Shown here piece after piece: positions 7,248 to 16,726 of a stretch of DNA of 64,000 bases. The DNA lies in contig NZ_CP133078.1 of NCBI RefSeq assembly GCF_030908465.1, positions 1,736,001 through 1,800,000 on the forward strand, given 5' to 3'. The position numbers and the translations under genes were made by a program. The notes beneath the pieces are model-generated. The model was given only the letters and a program-made list of their open reading frames with translations. It was not told the DNA's origin and did no database searches. Numbering within the stretch: position 1 is the stretch's first letter; the number at the start of each line of letters is the position of its first letter. This DNA is from Anaerotignum sp. MB30-C6 (GTDB lineage: Bacteria; Bacillota; Clostridia; Lachnospirales; Anaerotignaceae).

Positions 7248-8453
7248 TTGGAGGGATTTTTACTGAATGAACAAACTTGGTTACAGCATTTAAAAGAAAA
7301 ACGCTTGGCTTATGGACTATCTCAAAACCGTTTAGCTGTTGCGACTGGTATTACAAGGCAGTATCTAAGCGATATTGAAACAGGAAAAGTCAAGCCATCA
7401 GAGGATTTACAGCAGTCCCTTTGGGAAGCTCTGGAACGCTTCAATCCCGACGCTCCCCTTGAAATGCTGTTTGATTATGTAAGAATTCGCTTTCCGACAA
7501 CAGACGTACAGCAGGTGGTCGAAAACATCTTACAACTGAAACTGTCCTATTTTCTTCATGAGGACTATGGTTTCTATTCTTATTCAGAGCATTATGCTTT
7601 AGGCGACATATTCGTCCTTTGCTCCCATGAACTGGACAAAGGAGTTCTGGTGGAATTGAAAGGTCGTGGGTGCAGACAATTTGAAAGCTATCTTCTGGCA
7701 CAACAAAGAAGCTGGTATGAGTTCTTTATGGACGTTTTGGTGGCTGGCGGTGTGATGAAACGCCTTGACCTTGCCATTAACGATAAGACAGGGATTTTAA
7801 ATATCCCTGTACTCACTGAAAAGTGCCAACAGGAAGAATGTATCTCCGTCTTCCGCAGTTTTAAAAGCTATCGCAGTGGCGAACTGGTACGCAAAGAGGA
7901 AAAGGAATGTATGGGAAACACCCTCTATATCGGTTCATTACAAAGTGAAGTTTATTTCTGTATCTATGAAAAGGACTACGAGCAGTACAAGAAAAATGAT
8001 ATTCCCATTGAAGACGCAGAAGTAAAAAACCGTTTTGAGATTCGATTGAAAAATGAGCGTGCCTATTATGCAGTCCGTGATTTACTCGTCTATGACAATC
8101 CAGAGCATACCGCCTTTAAAATTATCAATCGGTATATCCGTTTTGTAGATAAAGACGATTCCAAACCTCGTTCTGATTGGAAACTGAATGAAGAATGGGC
8201 TTGGTTTATTGGGAACAATCGTGAACGATTAAAACTAACCACAAAACCAGAGCCTTACTCCTTCCAAAGGACGCTGAACTGGCTATCTCATCAAGTTGCC
8301 CCGACCTTAAAGGTTGCGATTAAACTTGATGAAATCAACCAGACGCAGGTTGTAAAAGACATTCTCGACCATGCGAAACTGACAGACCGACACAAGCAGA
8401 TTTTGAAGCAACAGTCAGTAAAAGAACAGGACGTGATAACAACAAAAAAATAA
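7248..8453 (+). CDS. orf20: Tn916 Orf20, rolling-circle relaxase (MobT)
   Basis: About 400 residues. The N-terminus (residues 10-65) is an XRE-type helix-turn-helix (SQNRLAVATGITRQYLSDIETG) and the rest is a replication-initiator-type relaxase (Rep_trans/MobT). It nicks oriT just upstream and starts rolling-circle replication and transfer. The start is uncertain: no ATG fits. The frame opens with TTG at 7248, but GGAGG (7250-7254) is placed for the CTG at 7263, which would remove five residues. Homologue in ICEBs1: NicK. Confidence 0.93.
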   Translation: MEGFLLNEQTWLQHLKEKRLAYGLSQNRLAVATGITRQYLSDIETGKVKPSEDLQQSLWEALERFNPDAPLEMLFDYVRIRFPTTDVQQVVENILQLKLSYFLHEDYGFYSYSEHYALGDIFVLCSHELDKGVLVELKGRGCRQFESYLLAQQRSWYEFFMDVLVAGGVMKRLDLAINDKTGILNIPVLTEKCQQEECISVFRSFKSYRSGELVRKEEKECMGNTLYIGSLQSEVYFCIYEKDYEQYKKNDIPIEDAEVKNRFEIRLKNERAYYAVRDLLVYDNPEHTAFKIINRYIRFVDKDDSKPRSDWKLNEEWAWFIGNNRERLKLTTKPEPYSFQRTLNWLSHQVAPTLKVAIKLDEINQTQVVKDILDHAKLTDRHKQILKQQSVKEQDVITTKK

Positions 8454-8495
8454 CTCAAATACAAATTCATTGAATATAGAGAGGAGAACATTTTT

Positions 8496-8717
8496 ATGAA
8501 TTTTGGACAAAACCTTTATAACTGGTTTCTATCAAACGCTCAATCACTGGTGCTTTTAGCAATCGTTGTGATTGGCTTGTATCTTGGCTTCAAGCGTGAG
8601 TTTAGCAAACTGATTGGCTTTTTAATTATTGCGATTATTGCGGTTGGCTTAGTCTTCAACGCTGCTGGAGTAAAAGACATTTTACTAGAGCTATTCAATC
8701 GCATTATTGGTGCTTAA
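8496..8717 (+). CDS. orf19: Tn916 Orf19, small membrane protein (TcpD-like)
   Basis: 73 residues with two hydrophobic helices (about 15-33 and 38-58) joined by KREFSK. In Tn916-type and pCW3-type elements this position encodes a small membrane component of the transfer machine (TcpD/ConC class). AGAGAGGAGA precedes the ATG. It is preceded after 42 bp by the relaxase gene. Confidence 0.88.
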   Translation: MNFGQNLYNWFLSNAQSLVLLAIVVIGLYLGFKREFSKLIGFLIIAIIAVGLVFNAAGVKDILLELFNRIIGA

Positions 8718-8833
8718 ATAAAACCGTTCTTTTGTGGAATATAAGTGGTTTTCTTATGTTCCGCAAAGGAATGGTACACCAAACGAAGTGCGGTAGGGAT
8801 TTTTGAATCTCTACAAAGAAAGGACGTGAATAT
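8718..8833 (+). other. Hairpin region between orf19 and ardA, candidate single-strand origin
   Basis: A 116-bp gene-free gap. GTGGAAtATAAG pairs with CTTATgTTCCGC around 8735-8766, and more short repeats follow. Tn916 is known to need a single-strand origin of replication for second-strand synthesis, and this is the only sizeable non-coding gap near the relaxase gene that could hold it. The assignment is an inference. Confidence 0.35.
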
Positions 8834-9331
8834 ATGGACGATATGCAAGTCTATATTGCGAATTTAGGCAAATACAATGAGGGCGAATTGGTCGGTGCGT
8901 GGTTTACCTTTCCCATTGACTTTGAGGAAGTCAAAGAGAAAATCGGCTTGAATGATGAATATGAGGAATACGCCATTCATGACTACGAGTTACCCTTTAC
9001 GGTTGACGAATACACTTCCATTGGCGAACTCAATCGACTATGGGAAATGGTATCGGAATTACCCGAAGAATTACAATCGGAGCTATCTGCTCTGCTCACT
9101 CATTTTTCAAGCATTGAAGAACTAAGCGAACATCAAGAGGATATTATCATTCATTCCGATTGTGATGATATGTATGACGTGGCACGCTACTACATTGAAG
9201 AAACGGGTGCTTTAGGCGAAGTACCAGCTAGTCTTCAAAACTATATTGATTATCAAGCCTATGGTCGGGATTTAGACCTTTCAGGAACGTTTATCTCAAC
9301 CAATCATGGGATTTTTGAAATCGTCTATTAA
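8834..9331 (+). CDS. ardA: Antirestriction protein ArdA
   Basis: 165 residues, very acidic, with the ArdA features MQVYIANLGKYNEGELVGAW and ECDD-like acid clusters. ArdA is an elongated dimer that imitates about 40 bp of DNA and blocks type I restriction enzymes, so the element survives entry into a new host. AAAGGACG precedes the start at 8834. It equals orf18 of Tn916. Confidence 0.97.
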   Translation: MDDMQVYIANLGKYNEGELVGAWFTFPIDFEEVKEKIGLNDEYEEYAIHDYELPFTVDEYTSIGELNRLWEMVSELPEELQSELSALLTHFSSIEELSEHQEDIIIHSDCDDMYDVARYYIEETGALGEVPASLQNYIDYQAYGRDLDLSGTFISTNHGIFEIVY

Positions 9332-9419
9332 ATCTGTCGGTACATTACTACTGGCAGATTTTCTATTTTACGGGGTGGCTCAATCAGCTACCCCTATTTT
9401 TTATGAAAGGATTGATTAC

Positions 9420-9812
9420 ATGAAGAAAATACGAAGCTATACCAGTATCTGGTCTGTGGAAAAGGTACTGTATTCTATCAATGATTTTAGACTTCCGTTT
9501 CCCATAACCTTTACGCAAATGACATGGTTTGTCGTGTCACTCTTTGCAGTGATGATACTTGGCAACTTGCCCCCTCTTTCCATGATAGAGGGAGCATTTC
9601 TCAAATACTTTGGGATTCCTGTGGCTTTCACATGGTTTATGTCTACAAAAACTTTTGATGGTAAAAAGCCTTATGGATTTTTGAAGTCTGTCATTGCTTA
9701 TGCACTGCGACCAAAGCTGACCTATGCAGGAAAAAAAGTAACGCTTGGCAGAAACCAGCCACAAGAAGCCATTACAGCAGTTAGGAGTGAATTTTATGGC
9801 ATATCCAATTAA
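9420..9812 (+). CDS. orf17: Tn916 Orf17, TcpE-like transfer protein
   Basis: 130 residues. The ATG at 9420 is chosen because GAAAGGA is 9 nt upstream and the sequence then matches the known start MKKIRSYTSIW; the open frame extends further upstream without support. Two adjacent hydrophobic segments lie at about residues 35-75. TcpE/ConD class membrane component of the mating pore that helps place the VirB4-like ATPase. The 3' end overlaps orf16 by 17 nt. Confidence 0.92.
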   Translation: MKKIRSYTSIWSVEKVLYSINDFRLPFPITFTQMTWFVVSLFAVMILGNLPPLSMIEGAFLKYFGIPVAFTWFMSTKTFDGKKPYGFLKSVIAYALRPKLTYAGKKVTLGRNQPQEAITAVRSEFYGISN

Positions 9813-12243
9813 ATACATTGAAAACAATCTCGTCTGGAATAAAGACGGGGAATGTTATGCTTACTATGAGCTTGTTCCTTACAATTACTCATTTCTAAGT
9901 CCAGAACAGAAAATACAAGTGCATGATTCTTTCAGACAGCTTATCGCACAAAATCGTGATGGCAAAATTCATGCTTTACAAATCAGTACAGAATCCAGCA
10001 TACGTTCTGCACAAGAGCGTTCCAAAAATGAAGTCACTGGCAAGCTCAAAGCGGTTGCCTATGACAAAATCGACCAACAGACAGACGCTTTAATATCCAT
10101 GATTGGCGAAAATCAAGTGAACTACCGTTTCTTTATCGGCTTTAAGTTGCTTCTCAACGATCAGGAGTTTTCTATGAAAAGTCTTACCGTTGAAGCAAAA
10201 AATGCTTTGTCTGATTTTGTCTATGATGTGAACCATAAGCTGATGGGCGATTTTGTTAGTATGAGTAATGATGAAATCCTGCGTTTTCAGAAGATGGAAA
10301 AGCTCTTAGAAAATAAAATCTCTCGTCGTTTCAAAATCCGCAGGTTAGATAAGGACGACTTCGGCTATCTGATTGAACACCTTTACGGACAGACAGGCAC
10401 TGCCTATGAAGAGTATGAGTACCATCTATCAAAGAAAAAGCTGGATAATGAAACGCTGATTAAATACTATGACTTGATTAAGCCTACTCGCTGTTTGGTG
10501 GAAGAAAAACAGCGATATTTGAAAATCCAGCAGGAAGATGAAACCGTCTATGTAGCTTACTTTACCATTAACAGCATTGTCGGAGAACTGGACTTCCCGT
10601 CCTCTGAAATCTTCTACTACCAGCAACAGCAATTTACATTCCCGATTGATACGTCAATGAATGTGGAAATTGTAGCGAATCGTAAAGCCCTATCTACTGT
10701 CCGCAATAAAAAGAAAGAACTGAAAGACTTGGATAACCACGCTTGGCAAAGTGATAATGAAACCAGCTCCAATGTGGCGGAAGCTCTGGAAAGTGTGAAT
10801 GAGCTGGAAACCAATTTAGACCAAAGCAAGGAATCTATGTACAAGCTGTCTTATGTGGTAAGGGTATCAGCAAATGATCTTGACGAACTCAAACGTCGTT
10901 GTAATGAAGTGAAAGATTTTTATGACGATTTAAGCGTAAAACTGGTACGACCATTTGGGGATATGCTCGGCTTACATGAAGAATTTTTACCTGCCAGCAA
11001 GCGTTATATGAATGATTATATTCAATACGTGACCTCTGATTTCCTCGCTGGTTTAGGTTTTGGTGCTACTCAAATGCTGGGGGAAAATGAGGGGATTTAT
11101 GTTGGCTACAGCTTAGATACTGGACGCAATGTCTATCTGAAACCTGCTCTTGCCAGTCAAGGGGTTAAGGGTTCAGTAACCAATGCGTTAGCGTCGGCTT
11201 TTGTTGGTTCGCTGGGTGGTGGTAAATCCTTTGCGAATAACCTTATCGTCTATTATGCGGTGCTTTATGGGGCACAAGCAGTGATTGTAGACCCAAAAGC
11301 AGAACGTGGCAGATGGAAAGAAACCTTGCCAGAGATTTCCCATGAAATCAATATCGTCACTCTGACTTCTGATGAGAAAAACAAAGGCTTACTTGACCCT
11401 TATGTGATTATGAAAAATCCCAAAGATTCTGAATCACTGGCTATTGATATTCTGACATTCCTTACGGGGATTTCCTCTCGTGATGGGGAACGCTTCCCAA
11501 TCCTTAGAAAAGCCATTCGTGCAGTAACCAATAGTGAAGTACGAGGGTTGATGAAAGTGATTGAGGAATTACGGGTTGAGAATACGCCACTAAGTACCAG
11601 TATAGCCGACCATATCGAAAGTTTTACAGACTATGACTTTGCACATTTATTATTCAGTAATGGTTATGTGGAGCAGTCTATCAGCTTAGAAAAACAACTG
11701 AACATTATACAGGTTGCGGACTTGGTACTTCCCGACAAGGAAACTTCCTTTGAGGAATATACCACTATGGAGCTTTTATCCGTTGCTATGCTGATTGTCA
11801 TTAGTACCTTTGCTTTAGACTTTATCCATACAGACCGAAGCATTTTCAAGATTGTAGATTTAGACGAAGCATGGAGCTTTTTACAGGTAGCACAAGGAAA
11901 AACACTATCTATGAAGCTGGTTCGGGCTGGTCGTGCTATGAACGCTGGGGTATATTTCGTGACCCAAAATACAGACGACCTCTTAGATGAAAAACTGAAA
12001 AATAACCTCGGCTTAAAATTTGCATTTCGTTCCACTGACCTTAACGAGATTAAAAAGACCTTAGCCTTTTTTGGTGTAGACCCAGAGGACGAAAACAATC
12101 AGAAGCGATTGCGTGATTTGGAAAACGGGCAATGCCTTATCAGTGATTTATATGGTCGTGTCGGTGTGATACAGTTCCACCCTGTATTTGAAGAACTGCT
12201 CCATGCCTTTGATACCAGACCACCTGTGCGAAAAGAGGTGTAA
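9796..12243 (+). CDS. orf16: Tn916 Orf16, VirB4-like conjugation ATPase (TcpF)
   Basis: 815-residue cytoplasmic ATPase that powers the mating machine. Walker A is GSLGGGKSFANN near residue 472 and Walker B is KIVDLDEAWSFL near 690, typical of VirB4/TraC enzymes. The ATG at 9796 (MAYPIKYIENN) has TAGGAG upstream and gives the length known for Tn916; the open frame upstream is not used. Homologues are TcpF of pCW3 and ConE of ICEBs1. It overlaps orf17 and is followed after 2 bp by orf15. Confidence 0.96.
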   Translation: MAYPIKYIENNLVWNKDGECYAYYELVPYNYSFLSPEQKIQVHDSFRQLIAQNRDGKIHALQISTESSIRSAQERSKNEVTGKLKAVAYDKIDQQTDALISMIGENQVNYRFFIGFKLLLNDQEFSMKSLTVEAKNALSDFVYDVNHKLMGDFVSMSNDEILRFQKMEKLLENKISRRFKIRRLDKDDFGYLIEHLYGQTGTAYEEYEYHLSKKKLDNETLIKYYDLIKPTRCLVEEKQRYLKIQQEDETVYVAYFTINSIVGELDFPSSEIFYYQQQQFTFPIDTSMNVEIVANRKALSTVRNKKKELKDLDNHAWQSDNETSSNVAEALESVNELETNLDQSKESMYKLSYVVRVSANDLDELKRRCNEVKDFYDDLSVKLVRPFGDMLGLHEEFLPASKRYMNDYIQYVTSDFLAGLGFGATQMLGENEGIYVGYSLDTGRNVYLKPALASQGVKGSVTNALASAFVGSLGGGKSFANNLIVYYAVLYGAQAVIVDPKAERGRWKETLPEISHEINIVTLTSDEKNKGLLDPYVIMKNPKDSESLAIDILTFLTGISSRDGERFPILRKAIRAVTNSEVRGLMKVIEELRVENTPLSTSIADHIESFTDYDFAHLLFSNGYVEQSISLEKQLNIIQVADLVLPDKETSFEEYTTMELLSVAMLIVISTFALDFIHTDRSIFKIVDLDEAWSFLQVAQGKTLSMKLVRAGRAMNAGVYFVTQNTDDLLDEKLKNNLGLKFAFRSTDLNEIKKTLAFFGVDPEDENNQKRLRDLENGQCLISDLYGRVGVIQFHPVFEELLHAFDTRPPVRKEV

Positions 12244-12245
12244 AT

Positions 12246-14423
12246 GTGAAACCATCAATAGTAAACAGAATAAAATCAAACTGGACGCTGAAACGTCTAG
12301 GTAAAGTGGCAATGACAGTGGCTTTCACACTTGTGATTGCCATTTTTCTTTTAGCCATGCTGGGAACGGTGGTTCAAGCTGCGGGCTTGGTAGATGATAC
12401 GGTCAATGTGGCAAATGAATACAGCCGATACCCACTTGAAAACTATCAACTGGATTTTTATGTGGATAATAGCTGGGGCTGGCTTCCGTGGAACTGGTCG
12501 GACGGGATTGGAAAACAGGTCATGTATGGACTATATGCCATTACCAATTTTATTTGGACAATCAGTTTGTATGTTTCCAATGCGACAGGTTACTTAGTAC
12601 AGGAAGCCTATTCCTTAGACTTCATTTCCGCTACAGCAGATTCCATTGGTAAGAATATGCAGACCTTAGCTGGTGTGAGTGCAAACGGATTTTCAACAGA
12701 GGGTTTCTATGTTGGATTCCTCTTACTCTTGATTTTGGTTCTTGGGGTTTATGTTGCCTATACGGGACTGATAAAGAGAGAAACCACAAAGGCAATTCAT
12801 GCCATTATGAATTTTGTGCTGGTGTTTATCCTATCGGCTTCCTTTATTGCCTACGCTCCCGACTACATTAAAAAAATCAATGACTTTTCATCAGACATCA
12901 GTAATGCCAGTTTATCACTTGGCACGAAGATTGTCATGCCCCATTCCGATAGTCAAGGCAAGGACAGCGTGGACTTAATCAGAGATAGCCTGTTTTCCAT
13001 ACAGGTTCAGCAACCGTGGCTACTGCTTCAATACAACAGTTCAGACATTGAAAGTATCGGTATTGACCGTGTGGAAAGCCTGCTCTCCACCAGCCCAGAT
13101 TCCAACAATGGCGAAGACAGAGAAAAAATTGTTGCGGAAGAAATTGAAGACAGAAGCAATACCAATCTAACCATTACAAAGACCATTAACCGTTTAGGTA
13201 CAGTCTTCTTCCTATTTGTCTTCAATATTGGGATTTCCATATTTGTATTCCTATTAACAGGAATCATGATTTTCTCGCAGGTACTTTTTATCATCTATGC
13301 TATGTTTCTGCCTGTGAGCTTTATTTTAAGCATGATTCCATCATTTGATGGTATGTCAAAACGAGCCATAACAAAGCTCTTTAATACCATTTTGACACGA
13401 GCTGGAATCACATTGATTATTACGACAGCATTTAGTATTTCAACCATGCTCTATACCTTATCGGCTGGTTATCCGTTCTTTTTGATTGCTTTTCTACAGA
13501 TTGTGACCTTTGCAGGAATCTACTTCAAGCTGGGCGATTTAATGAGTATGTTTTCTCTACAGAGTAACGATTCTCAAAGTGTGGGAAGTCGTGTGATGAG
13601 AAAACCTCGTATGCTTATGCACGCTCACATGCACCGTCTACAGCGGAAACTTGGACGTTCCATGACTACTCTAGGGGCTGGGTCTGCCATTGTTACAGGT
13701 AAAAAAGGACAGTCGGGTTCGGGGAGTTCTGCAAGGACACAAGCAGATCACTCCCGACCAGACGGAAAGGAAAAATCAACACTTGGAAAACGTATCGGTC
13801 AAACCATCGGTACAGTAGCTGATACCAAAGACAGAATGGTAGACACTGCTAGTGGTTTGAAAGAACAGGTTAAAGATTTGCCGACCAATGCAAGATATGC
13901 AGTATATCAAGGAAAATCCAAAGTAAAAGAGAATGTCCGTGATTTAACCAGTAGTATTTCTCAAACCAAAGCGGACAGAGCCAGTGGACGCAAGGAACAG
14001 CAGGAACAAAGGCGAAAAACCATTGCGAAGCGTCGCTCTGAAATGGAACAGGTCAAACAGAAAAAACAGCCTGCTTCTTCTGTTCATGAAAGACCGACTA
14101 CAAGACAAGAACAATATCATGATGAACAGACCTCAAAACAGTCTAATATTCAGACTTCATATAAGGAATCTCAACAAGCCAAACAAGAGCGTCCAGCAGT
14201 TAAGTCCGATTTTTCAAGTCCAAAAGTGGAACGCCAAGGCAATACCGTTCAAGAAAAAACCGTTCAAAAGCCAGCAACTTCAACCACTACAGCAGATAGA
14301 ACTTCACAACGTCCAATCACAAAAGAACGTCCGTCTACTGTTCAAAGAGTACCACTACAAAATACAAGAAGTAGACCACCAATCAAAACCGCCACCATTA
14401 AGAAAGTCGGTAAGAAACCATGA
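12246..14423 (+). CDS. orf15: Tn916 Orf15, polytopic mating-channel protein (TcpH/VirB6-like)
   Basis: 725 residues with a GTG start right after the orf16 stop, indicating coupled translation. The N-terminal 450 residues contain an export-type first helix and about eight membrane helices. The C-terminal 270 residues are hydrophilic, rich in Lys, Gln, Arg, Ser and Thr, and probably disordered or coiled in the cytoplasm. TcpH/ConG class channel component. It overlaps orf14 by 4 nt. Confidence 0.93.
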   Translation: MKPSIVNRIKSNWTLKRLGKVAMTVAFTLVIAIFLLAMLGTVVQAAGLVDDTVNVANEYSRYPLENYQLDFYVDNSWGWLPWNWSDGIGKQVMYGLYAITNFIWTISLYVSNATGYLVQEAYSLDFISATADSIGKNMQTLAGVSANGFSTEGFYVGFLLLLILVLGVYVAYTGLIKRETTKAIHAIMNFVLVFILSASFIAYAPDYIKKINDFSSDISNASLSLGTKIVMPHSDSQGKDSVDLIRDSLFSIQVQQPWLLLQYNSSDIESIGIDRVESLLSTSPDSNNGEDREKIVAEEIEDRSNTNLTITKTINRLGTVFFLFVFNIGISIFVFLLTGIMIFSQVLFIIYAMFLPVSFILSMIPSFDGMSKRAITKLFNTILTRAGITLIITTAFSISTMLYTLSAGYPFFLIAFLQIVTFAGIYFKLGDLMSMFSLQSNDSQSVGSRVMRKPRMLMHAHMHRLQRKLGRSMTTLGAGSAIVTGKKGQSGSGSSARTQADHSRPDGKEKSTLGKRIGQTIGTVADTKDRMVDTASGLKEQVKDLPTNARYAVYQGKSKVKENVRDLTSSISQTKADRASGRKEQQEQRRKTIAKRRSEMEQVKQKKQPASSVHERPTTRQEQYHDEQTSKQSNIQTSYKESQQAKQERPAVKSDFSSPKVERQGNTVQEKTVQKPATSTTTADRTSQRPITKERPSTVQRVPLQNTRSRPPIKTATIKKVGKKP

Positions 14424-15421
14424 AGTTGAAAACTTTAGTGATTGGTGGTTCTGGATTATTCTTGATGGTCTTCTCACTGCTTCTGTTTGTTGCCATTTTA
14501 TTTTCAGATGAACAGGACAGCGGAATTTCCAATATTCATTATGGAGGTGTGAATGTTTCCGCAGAAGTGCTGGCTCATAAGCCTATGGTAGAAAAATATG
14601 CCAAAGAATATGGCGTTGAAGAATATGTCAACATACTTCTTGCGATTATACAGGTGGAATCGGGCGGTACTGCGGAAGATGTTATGCAGTCCTCGGAATC
14701 CCTCGGTCTTCCACCTAATTCATTGAGTACAGAAGAATCCATTAAGCAAGGTGTGAAGTATTTCAGTGAATTATTAGCCAGTAGCGAAAGGCTCAGTGTA
14801 GATTTAGAATCGGTTATCCAGTCCTACAATTATGGTGGTGGTTTCTTAGGGTATGTGGCTAATCGTGGAAATAAATATACCTTTGAACTGGCTCAAAGTT
14901 TCTCAAAAGAGTATTCAGGTGGCGAAAAAGTGTCTTACCCCAATCCCATAGCCATACCTATCAATGGGGGCTGGCGATACAACTATGGCAATATGTTTTA
15001 TGTGCAACTGGTAACGCAGTATCTTGTCACAACAGAGTTTGATGATGATACGGTACAAGCCATCATGGACGAAGCACTGAAATATGAGGGCTGGCGATAC
15101 GTTTACGGTGGAGCTTCCCCGACTACTTCTTTTGATTGTAGCGGACTGACACAATGGACGTATGGAAAAGCTGGAATTAACTTACCACGAACCGCACAAC
15201 AGCAATATGATGTGACCCAGCATATCCCACTATCGGAAGCACAAGCTGGCGATTTGGTTTTCTTTCATTCTACCTATAACGCTGGCTCTTATATTACTCA
15301 TGTTGGGATATACCTTGGCAATAACCGTATGTTTCATGCAGGCGACCCAATCGGTTATGCCGACTTAACAAGCCCCTACTGGCAACAGCATTTAGTGGGA
15401 GCAGGACGAATCAAACAATGA
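14420..15421 (+). CDS. orf14: Tn916 Orf14, bifunctional cell-wall hydrolase (lysozyme-like plus NlpC/P60)
   Basis: 333 residues. Residues 1-30 form a membrane anchor or signal. A lysozyme-like domain follows (about 60-190; catalytic-type Glu in IQVESGGT and QSYNYGGGF). An NlpC/P60 peptidase domain is C-terminal, with the catalytic Cys in SFDCSGLTQW and His in ITHVGIYLG. It opens the wall for the mating channel. Homologues are TcpG and CwlT. It overlaps both neighbours by 4 nt. Confidence 0.95.
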   Translation: MKLKTLVIGGSGLFLMVFSLLLFVAILFSDEQDSGISNIHYGGVNVSAEVLAHKPMVEKYAKEYGVEEYVNILLAIIQVESGGTAEDVMQSSESLGLPPNSLSTEESIKQGVKYFSELLASSERLSVDLESVIQSYNYGGGFLGYVANRGNKYTFELAQSFSKEYSGGEKVSYPNPIAIPINGGWRYNYGNMFYVQLVTQYLVTTEFDDDTVQAIMDEALKYEGWRYVYGGASPTTSFDCSGLTQWTYGKAGINLPRTAQQQYDVTQHIPLSEAQAGDLVFFHSTYNAGSYITHVGIYLGNNRMFHAGDPIGYADLTSPYWQQHLVGAGRIKQ

Positions 15422-16350
15422 GAAAGGAAGATTTAATGATGAAATTTAGAAAAAATCAGAATAAAGAAAAACAGATACCAAAGGAAAAGAAACCTCGTGT
15501 CTATAAGGTCAATCCTCATAAAAAGGTTGTGATTGCCTTGTGGGTACTTTTAGGGCTTAGTTTCAGCTTTGCGATATTCAAGCACTTTACAGCTATAGAT
15601 ACTCATACTATTCACGAAACAACTATCATAGAAAAGGAATACGTTGATACTCATCATGTAGAAAATTTTGTAGAGAACTTTGCGAAAGTCTACTATTCAT
15701 GGGAGCAATCCGATAAGTCCATTGATAATCGAATGGAAAGTCTAAAAGGCTATCTGACAGATGAACTTCAAGCTCTCAATGTTGATACAGTACGCAAAGA
15801 TATTCCTGTATCGTCTTCTGTAAGAGGATTTCAGATATGGACGGTAGAGCCAACTGGCGACAATGAGTTTAATGTAACCTACAGTGTAGACCAGCTCATT
15901 ACAGAGGGAGAAAATACAAAGACCGTCCACTCTGCTTATATAGTGAGTGTCTATGTAGATGGTTCTGGAAATATGGTACTGGTTAAGAATCCGACCATTA
16001 CCAACATACCTAAGAAATCAAGTTATAAACCAAAAGCCATTGAAAGTGAGGGGACGGTTGATTCCATTACAACCAATGAAATCAATGAGTTTTTAACGAC
16101 GTTCTTCAAGCTCTATCCTACAGCGACAGCCAGTGAACTTTCCTACTATGTGAATGACGGGATATTAAAACCAATCGGAAAAGAGTACATCTTTCAAGAA
16201 CTGGTAAATCCTATTCACAATCGTAAGGATAATCAAGTCACGGTATCGCTGACAGTGGAGTATATCGACCAGCAGACCAAAGCAACGCAGGTATCTCAAT
16301 TTGATTTGGTACTTGAAAAGAACGGGAGTAATTGGAAGATTATAGAATAA
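15418..16350 (+). CDS. orf13: Tn916 Orf13, TcpC-like conjugation protein
   Basis: 310 residues with a basic cytoplasmic start, one membrane helix at about 40-60, then two NTF2-like/VirB8-like extracellular domains (TcpC fold). It forms the outer part of the mating complex; homologue ConB of ICEBs1. The first ATG at 15418 overlaps the orf14 stop; a second start at 15436-15439 (MMKF) is possible. It is the last gene before the tet(M) module. Confidence 0.92.
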   Translation: MRKEDLMMKFRKNQNKEKQIPKEKKPRVYKVNPHKKVVIALWVLLGLSFSFAIFKHFTAIDTHTIHETTIIEKEYVDTHHVENFVENFAKVYYSWEQSDKSIDNRMESLKGYLTDELQALNVDTVRKDIPVSSSVRGFQIWTVEPTGDNEFNVTYSVDQLITEGENTKTVHSAYIVSVYVDGSGNMVLVKNPTITNIPKKSSYKPKAIESEGTVDSITTNEINEFLTTFFKLYPTATASELSYYVNDGILKPIGKEYIFQELVNPIHNRKDNQVTVSLTVEYIDQQTKATQVSQFDLVLEKNGSNWKIIE

Positions 16351-16419
16351 CAAATATTGGTACATTATTACAGCTATTTTGTAATCACGTACTCTCTTTG
16401 ATAAAAAATTGGAGATTCC

Positions 16420-16503
16420 TTTACAAATATGCTCTTACGTGCTATTATTTAAGTATCTATTTAAAAGGAGTTAATAAATATGCGGCAAGGTATTCTTAAA
16501 TAA
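16420..16503 (+). promoter_or_regulatory. tet(M) promoter and first leader segment
   Basis: TTTACA (16420-16425) and TATTAT (16443-16448) are spaced by 17 bp. Downstream a 7-codon frame, MRQGILK (16480-16503), has AAAGGAG upstream. Its last bases begin an inverted repeat, GGTATTCTTAAA (16489-16500) with CAGTTTAAGAATACC (16572-16586). The whole 16351-16624 stretch is regulatory leader, without a protein gene of usual size. Confidence 0.8.
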
Positions 16504-16624
16504 ACTGTCAATTTGATAGTGGGAACAAATAATTGGATGTCCTTTTTTAGGAGGGCTTAGTTTTTTGTACCCAGTTTAAGAATACCTTTATCATGTGATT
16601 CTAAAGTATCCGGAGAATATCTGT

Positions 16625-16711
16625 ATGCTTTGTATGCCTATGGTTATGCATAAAAATCCCAGTGATAAAAGTATTTATCACTGGGATTTTTATGCCCTTT
16701 TGGGTTTTTGA
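16625..16711 (+). CDS. orf12: tet(M) leader peptide (Orf12)
   Basis: 28 residues, starting MLCMPMVMHKNPS and ending DFYALLGF. The frame spans the attenuator hairpin at 16652-16691, and its stop lies 15 nt before the tet(M) ATG. Ribosome behaviour on this leader, which depends on tetracycline, decides whether transcription ends at the hairpin or continues into tet(M). This is the arrangement known from Tn916. Confidence 0.85.
   Translation: MLCMPMVMHKNPSDKSIYHWDFYALLGF
16652..16691 (+). terminator. tet(M) attenuator hairpin
   Basis: An 18-bp perfect stem (16652-16669 with 16674-16691) and a 4-nt loop, followed by a T-rich stretch. It lies within the leader peptide frame and just upstream of tet(M). 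Confidence 0.9.
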
Positions 16712-16726
16712 ATGGAGGAAAATCAC

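Noticed and set aside
13984-14511. Plus-strand frame of 175 codons inside orf15 and orf14
   Set aside because: Out of frame with two well-supported transfer genes, and very rich in Lys, Asn and Gln as expected of a shadow.
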